Assembly: GCF_022538115.1 (NCBI RefSeq)
Contig: NZ_JAKZAL010000008.1
Span: 62,001 to 126,000, forward strand
DNA length: 64,000 bases
Direction of reading: 5' to 3'
Source: Cognataquiflexum rubidum
GTDB lineage: Bacteria > Bacteroidota > Bacteroidia > Cytophagales > Cyclobacteriaceae
Part shown: positions 1 through 9,357 of the stretch, one piece after another
How the letters are laid out: each line of letters opens with the position of its first letter
Position numbering within the stretch: position 1 is the first letter of the stretch
Made by a program: the position numbers and the translations under genes
Notes under the pieces: model-generated
Told to the model about the DNA's origin: nothing
Database searches by the model: none
Seen by the model: only the letters and a program-made list of their open reading frames with translations

Positions 1-453
1 CTGAGAAAAGGAAATATCGGCTTCGTGTTCCAGAGCTTCAACCTCATCGATGAACTGACTGTATTCGAAAATGTAGAGCTTCCGCTTCTATACCTCAAAA
101 CCCCTTCTGACGAAAGAAAGCGAAGGGTGGAAGAAGTCCTCGGCCGGATGAACATCATGCACCGAAAAGACCATTTTCCGCAACAGCTTTCCGGCGGTCA
201 GCAGCAAAGGGTAGCCATAGCCCGGGCAATTGTAGCCAAACCTTCTGTAATCCTTGCCGATGAACCAACAGGAAACCTGGATTCTGCCAACGGCGAAGAA
301 GTAATGCGTCTTTTGGAAGAATTGAATAATGAAGGTACTACCATCGTGATGGTGACACACTCCCCACACGATGCGAACTATGCCCACCGTATTATCAACC
401 TATTTGATGGGAAAGTTGTGACTGAAAATATTCGGGAGCAGTTCCATATTTGA
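1..453 (+). CDS. ABC transporter ATP-binding protein, MacB/LolD-like (5' end missing)
   Basis: The reading frame is open from base 1, so the gene starts before the window; 150 codons are visible. Seen: the Q-loop (FVFQSFNL), signature LSGGQQQRVAIARAI, Walker B ILADEPTGNLD and the H-loop VTHSP. Walker A and about 75 residues are missing to the left, judged from the usual ~225-residue length. The DEPTGNLD form is typical of the MacB/LolD/FtsE class, which hydrolyses ATP at the inner membrane to drive FtsX-type permeases. Three such permeases follow on the same strand, so this is probably their ATPase (inference). An apparent internal GTG start at 25 is inside the Q-loop and is not the real start. 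Confidence 0.93.
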   Translation: MRKGNIGFVFQSFNLIDELTVFENVELPLLYLKTPSDERKRRVEEVLGRMNIMHRKDHFPQQLSGGQQQRVAIARAIVAKPSVILADEPTGNLDSANGEEVMRLLEELNNEGTTIVMVTHSPHDANYAHRIINLFDGKVVTENIREQFHI

Positions 454-460
454 AAAACTT

Positions 461-526
461 GACGGATGTCTGATGACGGGTGACCGATGTTGGCATCCGT
501 CATCGGTCATCGGTCTTTTTACAACT
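461..526 (+). terminator. Imperfect hairpin plus T-run after the ABC ATPase gene
   Basis: Two arms of about 18 bases (GATGACGGGTGACCGATG and its near complement, 15 of 18 positions pairing) flank a 4-base loop and are followed by TCTTTTT. The arms are built from short GACCGATG/CATCGGTC repeats. It probably terminates the ATPase transcript or attenuates reading into the permease at 562. Confidence 0.55.
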
Positions 527-561
527 TAATTTTTTATTTAATTAACCATCCTCCAACCACT

Positions 562-2922
562 ATGCTCACTAACTATCTCAAAATCGCATTAAGGAGCTTC
601 AAAAAGCACAGATTGACATTTTTAATAAATCTGTTTGGGCTTACTTTGGGCTTGACCACGGTGATTTTGATCATGATGTGGGTCAAAGATGAAGTGAGTA
701 TCAACAGGTACCATGCGCTTGGAGATAGAATTTACACTGTGTTTACCAACCACGACAATTCCACAGGTGTAAATACTATTGAAATCACTCCTGCAGAAAT
801 GGCCGAAGCCATGGAAGCTGAACTTTCTCAAGTGGAAATGGCGGCGGCGATTTCACCCTATATCACAGGAGTTTCTTTTGACGATGGAAAAGATGTGCAG
901 GTCGCAGATGGGTTTTTTGTCGATCAGGAATACTTGGAAATGTTCAGTATCGATTTTTTGGAAGGAGATAAATCGAAGGCTCTTTCAGACGTTAATTCGG
1001 TGGTTTTGTCAGAATCAACAGCTATCAGAATTTTCGGATTGTCAAAAAATGCCATCGGAAAAAGTTTAAAATGGTCCGTGTTTGAGTTCGGGAACGACGT
1101 CATAGTAAGAGGAGTTTATAGGGATTTTGGTTCGTTGGATATCGACAAACCTGAATTCTTGTTGTCTTTTCCTTACTTCAAAAAAATGCTTGGAGATGGA
1201 GCTCATTGGGACAATTTCAATGCAGGAACCTTTTTGTTACTGAGGGAAGGAACGGATATTGATTCCTTTAATGCCCAAATTGCCAATTTCTTAAAGGATA
1301 GGAATACAGAAAGCAATGTGACTCCTTTTGTCCAGGCTTTTGAAGACAATTACCTCTATGGGTCATTTGAAGATGGAAAAGTAGTAGGAGGAAGGATCAA
1401 TTATGTCTGGATTTTTTCGGCAATTGCATTTTTCATTCTCTTGATTGCCTGTATCAATTTTATGAATCTGACTACTGCCTGGTCCATGAATAGAATCAAA
1501 GAAATAGGAGTCAAAAAGTCGATGGGTGCCAGCCGTGGCGGTTTGTTCAGCCAATTTATGGTCGAATCGATGCTGCTTACCTTCTTTGCTATGGTTCTTG
1601 CCTTGGTTTTGGCTGCGGTGTTACAGCCGTTTTTCAATCAGGTTACTCTCAAAGAACTGAGCCTCGATTTGTCGATTTCTGAAATTCTGATGTTGGTATT
1701 GATCTGGGCTTTTACAGGATTGTTGGCAGGGATATATCCTTCTGTGTATTTATCAAAGTTCAGACCTATCCAAATCCTCAAAAGTAACCTCAAAGGGAGT
1801 TTTGGGGAGCTTTTGGCAAGAAAAGGACTGGTTGTCTTCCAGTTTTCAATTTCGCTGCTTTTGATTATCGGGATATCGGTGATAGGACGTCAAATGGCTT
1901 ATATCCAAAACCAAAATCTTGGCTACAACCAATCCCACCTGCTTCAGATTAATTCCTCCTCCCTTTCAGATACACAACTTGAATCGTTTTTGAATCAGGT
2001 TAAAGGAGTTCCCGGGGTCGAAAATGCCTCAAGCTTATCCCATCCCCTCGTAGGATTGATGAGCTCTACTATTGGGCTGAGTTGGGAAGGCAAAGACCCC
2101 AAGGAGCAGGTCAAATTTGAAAACATTACGGTCAACATGGATTTGATCGAGACCATGGATTTTGAAATCTTGGAAGGAAGGCCTTTCTCGAGGGATTTTG
2201 GCGATGAAAGTTCCAAGATCATCCTCAATGAAGAAGCGGTGAAGGTAATCGGCCTGGACGAACCCGTCGGTGCCACGGTCAATCTTTGGGGGAATGACAT
2301 GGAAGTAATTGGAGTTTTGGAAGATTTTCATTTTGAATCCCTGAAAGAAAAGGTGAAACCTGCCTTTCTTAAATATGACAAAGCCTTTGCCCAAAAAATC
2401 ATCATCAGAATCAATCCCGAAAATCAACTGGAAACCATTGCCTCAGTTTCAGGATTGTTTGAAAATCTGAATGCCCAAAAGATGGATTACAGCTTTATGG
2501 ATGAAGATTTTCAGTCCTTATACCTTCAGGAGCAGCGGATTTCCAAACTAGCCAGGTATTTTGGATTTGTTGCTATTTTTCTTTCTTGTTTGGGATTGTT
2601 TGGTCTAGCAGCTTTTACGGTAGAAAACCGCAAAAAAGAAATAGGGGTACGGAAAGTGTTAGGCGCATCCATCAGTCAAATTCTAGGTATGATTGTCAAG
2701 GATTTCATGCTTTTGGTGGTGGTAGCCATATTGATTATGGTTCCTTTGGGTTGGTACCTTTCCAATGCCTGGCTTGCGGGATATGCTTACAAAACCAACC
2801 TGAGTTGGTGGATTTTTGGCGCATCGGCAATCGGACTCTTGGTCATTGCTATGGTTACGGTCAGTTTTCAGGCTTTCAAAGCAGCAGCTGCAAATCCGGT
2901 AAATTCTCTGTCATCCGAATGA
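562..2922 (+). CDS. ABC transporter permease, double FtsX domain (MacB_PCD type)
   Basis: 786 residues from the ATG at 562. The frame can be extended to 487, but that adds codons lying in the upstream hairpin, and MLTNYLKIALRSFKKHR is the standard N-terminus of this family. Layout: a membrane segment near residues 20-40, a periplasmic MacB_PCD-like domain, an FtsX block with NFMNLTT (about 298) and KEIGVKKSMGAS (about 313), a second periplasmic domain, and a second FtsX block with KEIGVRKVLGAS (about 692). This two-FtsX, ~800-residue form is common in Bacteroidota. It should work with an ATPase such as the one just upstream to move or sense a substrate across the envelope; the substrate is unknown. 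Confidence 0.93.
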   Translation: MLTNYLKIALRSFKKHRLTFLINLFGLTLGLTTVILIMMWVKDEVSINRYHALGDRIYTVFTNHDNSTGVNTIEITPAEMAEAMEAELSQVEMAAAISPYITGVSFDDGKDVQVADGFFVDQEYLEMFSIDFLEGDKSKALSDVNSVVLSESTAIRIFGLSKNAIGKSLKWSVFEFGNDVIVRGVYRDFGSLDIDKPEFLLSFPYFKKMLGDGAHWDNFNAGTFLLLREGTDIDSFNAQIANFLKDRNTESNVTPFVQAFEDNYLYGSFEDGKVVGGRINYVWIFSAIAFFILLIACINFMNLTTAWSMNRIKEIGVKKSMGASRGGLFSQFMVESMLLTFFAMVLALVLAAVLQPFFNQVTLKELSLDLSISEILMLVLIWAFTGLLAGIYPSVYLSKFRPIQILKSNLKGSFGELLARKGLVVFQFSISLLLIIGISVIGRQMAYIQNQNLGYNQSHLLQINSSSLSDTQLESFLNQVKGVPGVENASSLSHPLVGLMSSTIGLSWEGKDPKEQVKFENITVNMDLIETMDFEILEGRPFSRDFGDESSKIILNEEAVKVIGLDEPVGATVNLWGNDMEVIGVLEDFHFESLKEKVKPAFLKYDKAFAQKIIIRINPENQLETIASVSGLFENLNAQKMDYSFMDEDFQSLYLQEQRISKLARYFGFVAIFLSCLGLFGLAAFTVENRKKEIGVRKVLGASISQILGMIVKDFMLLVVVAILIMVPLGWYLSNAWLAGYAYKTNLSWWIFGASAIGLLVIAMVTVSFQAFKAAAANPVNSLSSE

Positions 2923-2929
2923 TATTCCT

Positions 2930-5350
2930 ATGATAAGGAACCACTTTAAAATCGCTTGGAGGGTCCTGAATAAGAACAGGATGTATTCCATCTTGAATAT
3001 TTCGGGATTGACAATCGGCATCTCAGGTTTTTTGATGATACTTTTTTATATCGTAGATGAGAAAAGCTATGACCGATTTTATTCGAATTCTGAAAATATC
3101 TACCGGATCACATCCCATTGGGGAACGAATGAGGGTTCTCAATATGCCACTGCACCTCCGCCATTAGGCCAAAGTTTAAAAGATATTTCTGAAGTAGAAG
3201 CATTCACGAGGCTATTGAAATGGAATGATTTCACAGTTCAGCCAGAAACGGGTCCCAATGCTGATCAGATTTTTAGAGAAGCTTCGGTGTTTTATGCTGA
3301 GCCAAATTTCTTTGAAGTTTTTGACTTTGAAATCCTGGCAGGAAATCCCAACGCTCTTGAAGGAGGGAAAAGTGTGATCATTACCGAAACCACAGCAAAA
3401 AGATATTTTGGAGAAATTCCGACAGATGAAGTTGTTGGAAAAAATTTACTGATAGGAAGTGGTTCCACTGACTTGATGATGGTCAGCGCTGTGATCAAAG
3501 ATATTCCTTCCCAATCCCATTTTCATTTTGATATGTTGGTGCATAACATTGACATGCATCGAGAGATTTTTCTGATGGACAACTGGATGTGGTCTATTCT
3601 TCATACTTATGTCAAAATCAAAAAAGAAGATGTACCTACAGCTGAAGGAAAACTGAAGCAAGTGGTGACAGATCAAATAGTCCCGAGACTATCAGGTGAA
3701 CAATCTTCAATTGATTTCTTCTTTGGCCTCCAGCCTGTCAAAGATATCCACCTCAATTCTCATTTACTTAGAGAACATGAAGCCAATAGCTACCAAAGCT
3801 ATGTAAACATTTTTTCTGCTGTTGCTGTCATAGTCTTGCTTTTGGCAAGTATCAACTTTATGAATCTGTCTACTGCCAAAGGTGCCAAAAGATCCATGGA
3901 AGTGGGAGTGAGAAAAGTGATGGGATCAAAAAAATACCAGTTGGTGGGTCAATTTTTGACTGAAGCGTTTTTCCTTGTGGTGATCAGTACGGCCTTGTCT
4001 TTGATTTTGGTCGAGTTATTAAATGGAACATTCAACCAGATTAGCGGCAAGCAGATCCAGTTTAATATTTTTCAATTGTCATGGATTTGGGCAGTTGTTC
4101 CGATCCTTATCCTTTTGCTGACAATGATGGCCGGTTTTTACCCGGCATTTTACCTTTCCTCTTTCAAGCCGCTCAAGGTAATCAAGGGTGTTCAGACGCA
4201 GGGCAAAAATACTGTCGGGTTGAGGAGTGGCCTTGTGGTTTTCCAGTTCAGTATATCCCTGATTTTGATAATCTGTGCCTTGGTGGTACAGCGGCAGCTG
4301 CATTTTATCCAAAATTCCAATGTGGGATTTGACAAAGAGCAGCTGCTCATCATCCACAATGACGGCGAAATTAAAAATGAGGAAAGGGAAGATTTCAAAA
4401 GGAGGTTTGCTTCAAGTTCATCGATCCAGTCACTGAGTTTTTCGACCAGTATTCCGCTACCCGGAAATTTCCAAATGAGAAATTTCAACCTTCCCGAAGT
4501 CATTTCTGACAATGGCATGAATTGGTATGAGGCGGATCATGAATTCGTTTCTACGCTGAAGCTGGAAATCAAGGAAGGGAGAAACTTCACTGATATTTCT
4601 GGAGCTGATAAACATAAAATTTTGATCAATGAGCGTGCGGCTAAGGAATTGGGAATCAGTGGAAAAGCAATTGGACAAAAGATCATCAAAAACCGTGGAG
4701 ATGAAGATGAAGCGGAATTGGAAGTGGTCGGAATTTTGAAGGATTTTAATTTTGAATCACTCCGACAAGAGATCAAGCCATTGGTGATCGAATATATGGA
4801 TGATTATTTTTTGCGGGATTTTATCTCTGTCCGCTTAAATCCCGGGGATTTCGAAGCGGCGATTGCAGAACTGCAGACAACTTGGAAGCAGTTTGAACCG
4901 CGAGTTCCAATGAATTATTCTTTCCTAGATGCGGACTTTCAGGCGATTTATCAATCAGAAATGCAGATGGGCAAGCTGATGAATGCACTGACAATCATGT
5001 CCATTTTCATTGCATTCTTGGGATTGTTTGGGTTGACTGCTTATTCAGTGCAGCAGCGCGCAAAGGAAATCGGGATCAGGAAAGTCTTTGGGGCAGGTGA
5101 ATCTGAAATATTTCTGCTTTTGTCTTCAAACTACGTCAAGCTCATCAGTATTTCATGTCTCATCGCAGTGCCTTCAGCCTATTTCCTGGTATCCGGCTGG
5201 TTGGATGATTTTGCCTATAAGATTTCTTTCGAACTTTGGGTTTTTGCAATTGCCAATTTGGGATGTTTTGTTTTGGCAATTGTGACTGTGGCTTTACAAT
5301 CTTATAAAAGCATTGGGACCAATCCCATTAGAATATTGAAAAGTGAATAA
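2930..5350 (+). CDS. ABC transporter permease, double FtsX domain (second paralogue)
   Basis: 806 residues, starting 7 bases after the previous stop, so translation is likely coupled. It opens MIRNHFKIAWRVLNKNR with a first membrane segment at about 20-40. The first FtsX block has NFMNLSTAKGAKRSMEVGVRK (about 309) and the second has KEIGIRKVFGAG (about 712). The two periplasmic regions between them are MacB_PCD-like. The overall order matches the upstream permease but the periplasmic parts differ clearly, which suggests different ligands or a heteromeric pair (inference). No key element appears to be missing. Confidence 0.93.
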   Translation: MIRNHFKIAWRVLNKNRMYSILNISGLTIGISGFLMILFYIVDEKSYDRFYSNSENIYRITSHWGTNEGSQYATAPPPLGQSLKDISEVEAFTRLLKWNDFTVQPETGPNADQIFREASVFYAEPNFFEVFDFEILAGNPNALEGGKSVIITETTAKRYFGEIPTDEVVGKNLLIGSGSTDLMMVSAVIKDIPSQSHFHFDMLVHNIDMHREIFLMDNWMWSILHTYVKIKKEDVPTAEGKLKQVVTDQIVPRLSGEQSSIDFFFGLQPVKDIHLNSHLLREHEANSYQSYVNIFSAVAVIVLLLASINFMNLSTAKGAKRSMEVGVRKVMGSKKYQLVGQFLTEAFFLVVISTALSLILVELLNGTFNQISGKQIQFNIFQLSWIWAVVPILILLLTMMAGFYPAFYLSSFKPLKVIKGVQTQGKNTVGLRSGLVVFQFSISLILIICALVVQRQLHFIQNSNVGFDKEQLLIIHNDGEIKNEEREDFKRRFASSSSIQSLSFSTSIPLPGNFQMRNFNLPEVISDNGMNWYEADHEFVSTLKLEIKEGRNFTDISGADKHKILINERAAKELGISGKAIGQKIIKNRGDEDEAELEVVGILKDFNFESLRQEIKPLVIEYMDDYFLRDFISVRLNPGDFEAAIAELQTTWKQFEPRVPMNYSFLDADFQAIYQSEMQMGKLMNALTIMSIFIAFLGLFGLTAYSVQQRAKEIGIRKVFGAGESEIFLLLSSNYVKLISISCLIAVPSAYFLVSGWLDDFAYKISFELWVFAIANLGCFVLAIVTVALQSYKSIGTNPIRILKSE

Positions 5351-5658
5351 GGAGAACTCCTAATGTTCAATATCTAAAATGAAAGCTAATCCTAGAAACT
5401 ACAGCCATATTGCCTTTTTAGAAAAATGAAAACCGAGGTCGATGGATATCAGTTTTTTTTATCGGTAACAAAAATGGAAGTGAAATTTCAGTCTTTTTTT
5501 CGGTCTCTCGACGATCAGGTTTTACTCAAAGATTTTGAAATACCCATTTTTAAAATTTCGTCCGCCCATGGACAAAATTGTTCGGCATTCAGAGTTCTTT
5601 TTAGCCAAACAGCCCTTATTCATTGAATTTTAGAGGTTTTGGATTGGCATATCAATAG
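5351..5658. other. Intergenic stretch without a supported gene
   Basis: An AT-rich gap between the second permease and the first palindrome array. A 66-codon plus-strand frame at 5426-5626 has no recognisable motif and is probably chance. I see no clear promoter or terminator. Confidence 0.4.
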
Positions 5659-5661
5659 TTA

Positions 5662-5840
5662 GGGTATATATGTTTCGCGATATACATTGAAATATACTTT
5701 GTGAAATATAGTAGATATATGCTTCGCGAAATACGGTTGAAATATGCTTTGTGAAATATGTAGATATATGCTTCGCGATATACATTGAAATATGCTTCGC
5801 GACATAAATAGATATAATGCCTACGGCGAAATAATTTCCA
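5662..5840 (+). repeat. Palindromic repeat array 1 (seven ~20-bp units)
   Basis: Seven units close to GATATATGCTTCGCGATATA, with 3-5 bases between them. Units starting GATAT and GAAAT tend to alternate. The centre (GC-TTC-GC) can form a small stem, and in the TTTGTGA variants a G-T pair keeps it. The last unit is the distinct form with GCC-TAC-GGC at its centre. The array is followed by the shared tail described at 5841. Confidence 0.85.
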
Positions 5841-5980
5841 ACAACCATGGCTATTTTGGGAATTAATATCCATCAATATCAAATATCCATCAATATACAT
5901 TTCAAGAATATTTCCATTTATTTCTCTGTGTTTCTACCATATTTCCATTAACCAATTTCCAATAAACCATTAACCAAAAA
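5841..5980 (+). repeat. Conserved tail of repeat array 1
   Basis: The block after the array reads AATTTCC, a CATGGCTATTTT-like core, then repeated ATATCCATCAATATC words and a TTTCTACCATAT segment. Recognisably the same block follows arrays 2 and 3, always on the same side. The end of the block runs into simple AACCATTAACCA repeats just before the next ATG. Confidence 0.75.
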
Positions 5981-5983
5981 GAT

Positions 5984-6256
5984 ATGACCCACATCGCTAT
6001 ACCCATTCCCACAGGTTCTGGAAAGCAGGACATCATCATTGAGGTGACTATCAACAACCAAAAGCAATCCCTTCATTACAAAGTTGAATTGTTTTATTGG
6101 GAAGATTGTCAGAATCCGCGTGGTCATCGTGCGGATTGCATTTCAGAAATGCTCTCCAAGCACGATCCGAATTGGATGCTGTATTACATCGGAGCTCCCA
6201 CTGAACAGTTTGTCCCGATAACATTTGTGGAAAAGAGGCATTCAAGGTTGAAATAG
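5984..6256 (+). CDS. Small hypothetical protein between two repeat arrays
   Basis: 90 residues starting MTHIAIPIPTGSGKQDII, with no signal peptide or membrane segment and two cysteines (in EDCQNP and ADCISE). I do not recognise the family. The composition is protein-like, unlike the frames inside the flanking repeats: balanced hydrophobic and charged residues, W/C/P present, and a long conserved-looking stretch LSKHDPNWMLYYIGAP. It sits alone between palindrome arrays 1 and 2, with A-rich sequence before the ATG as is usual here. It is probably a real soluble cytoplasmic protein. Its function cannot be inferred. Confidence 0.6.
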   Translation: MTHIAIPIPTGSGKQDIIIEVTINNQKQSLHYKVELFYWEDCQNPRGHRADCISEMLSKHDPNWMLYYIGAPTEQFVPITFVEKRHSRLK

Positions 6257-6265
6257 AAGACAATT

Positions 6266-6470
6266 GAAATATGCTTCGCGAAATAGGGTTGATATATGCT
6301 GCGCGATATAAATGGTTATAATCCTTCGGCGATATAATTTCTACAATCACGGTTATTTTAGAATATAATATCCATCAATATCCAATATCTATGAATATCT
6401 CACTGATAGCAATGAAACAAAATATTTCCATTTATTTCTATGTATTTCTACCATATATCATTGAACAATA
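6266..6470 (+). repeat. Palindromic repeat array 2 (three units) with conserved tail
   Basis: Three units: GAAATATGCTTCGCGAAATA, GATATATGCTGCGCGATATA and a terminal variant containing ATCCTTCGGCGAT. They are followed by the same tail as array 1 (CACGGTTATTTT core, ATATCCATCAATATCC words, TTTCTACCATATATC). This is the shortest array and lies 10 bases after the preceding stop codon. Confidence 0.85.
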
Positions 6471-6518
6471 ACCAAATAACCAATAACCATATTTCCACTA
6501 ACCACAAACCAATCAATC

Positions 6519-8987
6519 ATGATTAAAAACTACTTTATAACCGCCTGGAGAAATATCAAAAGGCAAAAATCTTTTTCTGCCATCAACATTTTTGGTTTGG
6601 CGATAGGTTTGGCTTGTTGTCTGATTTTATTGGCATTTGTGAGGCAGGAATTGAGTTATGATCATTTTCACACCAATTCTGACAGGATATTCAGAGTCGC
6701 CCAAAAGGTGGAAGGAAACCAAAATTGGGCATGGACCGGTGGCGCAGTTGCCCCAATGATGGTAAAAGAATTTGACCAGGTTGAAAGTGCAGTCAGGATC
6801 CACCGTACCAGTACCTACCTCAGACCTGCCGATGGGCCAAATCAGGGAGAGAGTTTTAGGGAAGAAAAATTCACTTTTGCGGATGAAGGTTTTTTTGAGG
6901 TTTTTGATTTCCCTTTGCAAAATGGGACTACAACCGGCGTTTTGGATGATCCGTTTCAGATTTTGTTGACTGAATCCATGGCCAAAAAATACTTTGGTAA
7001 GGAGGATCCGATTGGAAAAAGTTTGATCTCGACAGGTGATTTTGAATTTGTGGTGAAAGGGGTTTTGAAAGATTTGCCCTCAAATACACACCTGGACTTT
7101 GATTTTATCACTTCTCTTAATTCTTTCAAAGCCACAGAAAGCTATCCGCTGACTGCTGAATTCGGGAGTTTCTGGTGGCCATTTTGCTATACTTATGTCA
7201 AGTTGAAAGACCCTTCCGATGTCCATTTTGTCAACAGCGGCACCATGGAAGCTTCCAAAAAAGCAAGATCAGAGGAGGAAGCCAAAAAGTACATTTCATT
7301 TTTACAACCTATCACGGACATCCATTTGGACAATTCCTATCAAAGTGAACTGAGTCCAAGTACACCCAAGTCAACTGTTTATATTTTCTTAAGCATCGGA
7401 ATTTTTATATTGATTTTGGCGTGCATCAACTTTATCAATCTCTCTACTGCCCGGGCCATCAAACGGATGAAGGAAATCGGAATACGGAAAGTGACAGGTG
7501 CCAAAAAATCACAATTGGTCCTGCAGTTCTTTACGGAATCATTTCTTGTCAATGTGTTCGCAATGGTTTTGGCACTGGTTCTGGTTGAGATATTGTTGCC
7601 GGTGTTCTCCGGATTGCTCCAGCAGGAGATTCCTTTCAACCTTTTAGAAGATCGTCAAGTTTGGATGTTTCTTTTGATCACTTTGGCGGTTTCGACCTTT
7701 TTGTCGGGATTTTTTCCGGCATTGTACCTTTCAGGATTGAAGCCAAATCTGATTTTGAAGGGAACTACTTTTCAGTCCAATAAGAGTGCCTTGAGACAAA
7801 GCTTGGTCGTGCTGCAGTTTGTGATGTCAGGAATCTTGGTGTTTTGCGCCACAGTGGCCTATTTTCAACAATCTTATATGCGCAAAGCTGATTTGGGTTT
7901 TGATAGGGAAAACATCATTTCAATATCAATGGGGGAAGTATCACGATCAAATAGGGAAAGTCTCACCAACGCTTACAAGCAGTTTTCATTTGTCGAAAAT
8001 GTCCTTGGATCAAGCGCCCGGCCGGGAGTAGATGCAGGTTGGGGTCCCCAAATTTCCTATGAAGGTCAAAATCCGAATGGCCAGAATTGGATCAACCAAC
8101 AGTATATAGACTTCAATTATTTTGAGACCATAGGTGTGGAGATGGTTGCGGGAAGGGAATTTTCTCCTGAATTCAACGACAAAGGGGATGCTTTCAAAAT
8201 GAGGGAAATTTTTCCTGCGATCCGAAATGGTGGTTTTATCATCAATGAATCACTTGCCAAGACGATGGGCCTTTCTCCTGAACAAAGTCTGGGAAAACCG
8301 ATAGAAGTATTTACAGAAGAAAACGGAGAACGTTTTATGGATTTTCGTGGAAATGTGGTCGGTGTGGTCAAAGATTATCAAACCTCTGACTTGCGGTTTG
8401 CGATACAGCCAACCATTTACGCGCCTGTTCAAAACGGGATTTCTGATAACAGTTCGCATCTTTTGGTCAAAATCAACAGCGAGGATATCCCACAAGCCAC
8501 AGCAGCCTTGTCTTCCAAATGGAAAGAAATCAATCCTTCAATTCCCTTTGAGTATTCGCTTTTGGAAGATAGTCTTGTCAGGCAATACGACAGGGAAAAA
8601 AGGCTGAGCAACTTGTTGGGACTTTTCGCATTGTTGACGTTGTTGATTTCAAGTTTGGGTTTGCTTGGCTTGTCCATCTTTATGGCGGAGGGAAGACGAA
8701 AGGAAATCGGAATCCGAAAAGTAATGGGTGCGAGTCCTCTTTCCATTGTCCACCAATTGACCAAAGATTTCCTAAAGCCGGTCATTGTCGCCATTGTTTT
8801 GGCTTTACCGATTGGGTATTATATCATGGGTACTTGGCTGGAACAGTTTGCAAATAAGGTACAGATGCAGATTGGGTTTTTTGTACTCACGGCTGCTGTT
8901 GCAATCCTGATTGCTTGGCTGACTATCGCTATCCAATCATGGAGAGCAGCTTCAGATAACCCGGCGGATTCACTTAAGGCGGAGTAG
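6519..8987 (+). CDS. ABC transporter permease, double FtsX domain (third paralogue)
   Basis: 822 residues, beginning MIKNYFITAWRNIKRQKSFSAINIFGLAIGLACC with the first membrane segment at about 20-42. FtsX block one has NFINLSTARAIKRMKEIGIRKVTGAKK (about 303). Block two has the KEIGIRKVMGAS motif (about 727) and final membrane helices to residue ~810. It is the same family as the two upstream permeases, but it is separated from them by 1.2 kb carrying two repeat arrays and a small gene, so it may be a separate transcription unit. It probably uses the same or a similar MacB-type ATPase (inference). Confidence 0.93.
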   Translation: MIKNYFITAWRNIKRQKSFSAINIFGLAIGLACCLILLAFVRQELSYDHFHTNSDRIFRVAQKVEGNQNWAWTGGAVAPMMVKEFDQVESAVRIHRTSTYLRPADGPNQGESFREEKFTFADEGFFEVFDFPLQNGTTTGVLDDPFQILLTESMAKKYFGKEDPIGKSLISTGDFEFVVKGVLKDLPSNTHLDFDFITSLNSFKATESYPLTAEFGSFWWPFCYTYVKLKDPSDVHFVNSGTMEASKKARSEEEAKKYISFLQPITDIHLDNSYQSELSPSTPKSTVYIFLSIGIFILILACINFINLSTARAIKRMKEIGIRKVTGAKKSQLVLQFFTESFLVNVFAMVLALVLVEILLPVFSGLLQQEIPFNLLEDRQVWMFLLITLAVSTFLSGFFPALYLSGLKPNLILKGTTFQSNKSALRQSLVVLQFVMSGILVFCATVAYFQQSYMRKADLGFDRENIISISMGEVSRSNRESLTNAYKQFSFVENVLGSSARPGVDAGWGPQISYEGQNPNGQNWINQQYIDFNYFETIGVEMVAGREFSPEFNDKGDAFKMREIFPAIRNGGFIINESLAKTMGLSPEQSLGKPIEVFTEENGERFMDFRGNVVGVVKDYQTSDLRFAIQPTIYAPVQNGISDNSSHLLVKINSEDIPQATAALSSKWKEINPSIPFEYSLLEDSLVRQYDREKRLSNLLGLFALLTLLISSLGLLGLSIFMAEGRRKEIGIRKVMGASPLSIVHQLTKDFLKPVIVAIVLALPIGYYIMGTWLEQFANKVQMQIGFFVLTAAVAILIAWLTIAIQSWRAASDNPADSLKAE

Positions 8988-8993
8988 TAAAAT

Positions 8994-9246
8994 GATATAT
9001 ACTTCGGGAAATATGGTTGATATATGCTTCGCGAAATATTGAAAACGATATATGCTTCGCGATATAAATGGATATAATGCCTGCGGCGATATTGGAAATG
9101 AAATATGCTGCGCGATATAAAGTAGATATATGCTTCGCGATGTAATTTGAAATATGCTGCGCGATATAAAATTGAAATATGCTTCGCGAAATAAAGTTGA
9201 TATATGCTGCGCGATATAGATGGATATAATGCCTTCGGCGATATAA
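8994..9246 (+). repeat. Palindromic repeat array 3 (about ten units)
   Basis: About ten units spaced every ~25 bases, for example GATATATGCTTCGCGAAATAT and GAAATATGCTGCGCGATATA. A GCC/GGC-centred variant occurs once internally (about 9070) and once as the last unit (about 9222). The array starts 6 bases after the permease stop codon. The T-to-G change in the centre (TTC or TGC) leaves the short GC/GC stem intact. Confidence 0.87.
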
Positions 9247-9357
9247 TTTTCCACCATCACGGCTATTTCGGAAATTAATATCCATCAATATCCAATATCC
9301 ATTAATATCTATTTTAAGAATATTTCAATTTCAGATCTACCATATATCATTTCAATT
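9247..9357 (+). repeat. Conserved tail of repeat array 3
   Basis: The block TTTTCCACCATCACGGCTAT, then ATATCCATCAATATCC words and TCTACCATATATC, matches the tails after arrays 1 and 2. The stop codon of the convergent FG-GAP gene lies directly at its right end. Confidence 0.75.

Noticed and set aside
487-561. Upstream extension of the first permease
   Set aside because: The added codons lie in the terminator hairpin and do not look like a signal or membrane segment; the ATG at 562 gives the family N-terminus.
5426-5626. 66-codon frame after the second permease
   Set aside because: AT-rich, no motif, no supporting context.
5662-5840. CRISPR array
   Set aside because: The repeats are ~20 bp but the spacers are only 3-6 bases and the units vary; no cas gene is near. 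The same applies to arrays 2 and 3.
5630-5900. Minus-strand frames rich in IAKHIS/FREAYI motifs across repeat array 1
   Set aside because: They are translations of the ~20-bp palindromic repeat; the periodic peptide follows the DNA repeat and has no conserved protein features. The same holds for the frames at 8970-9288.
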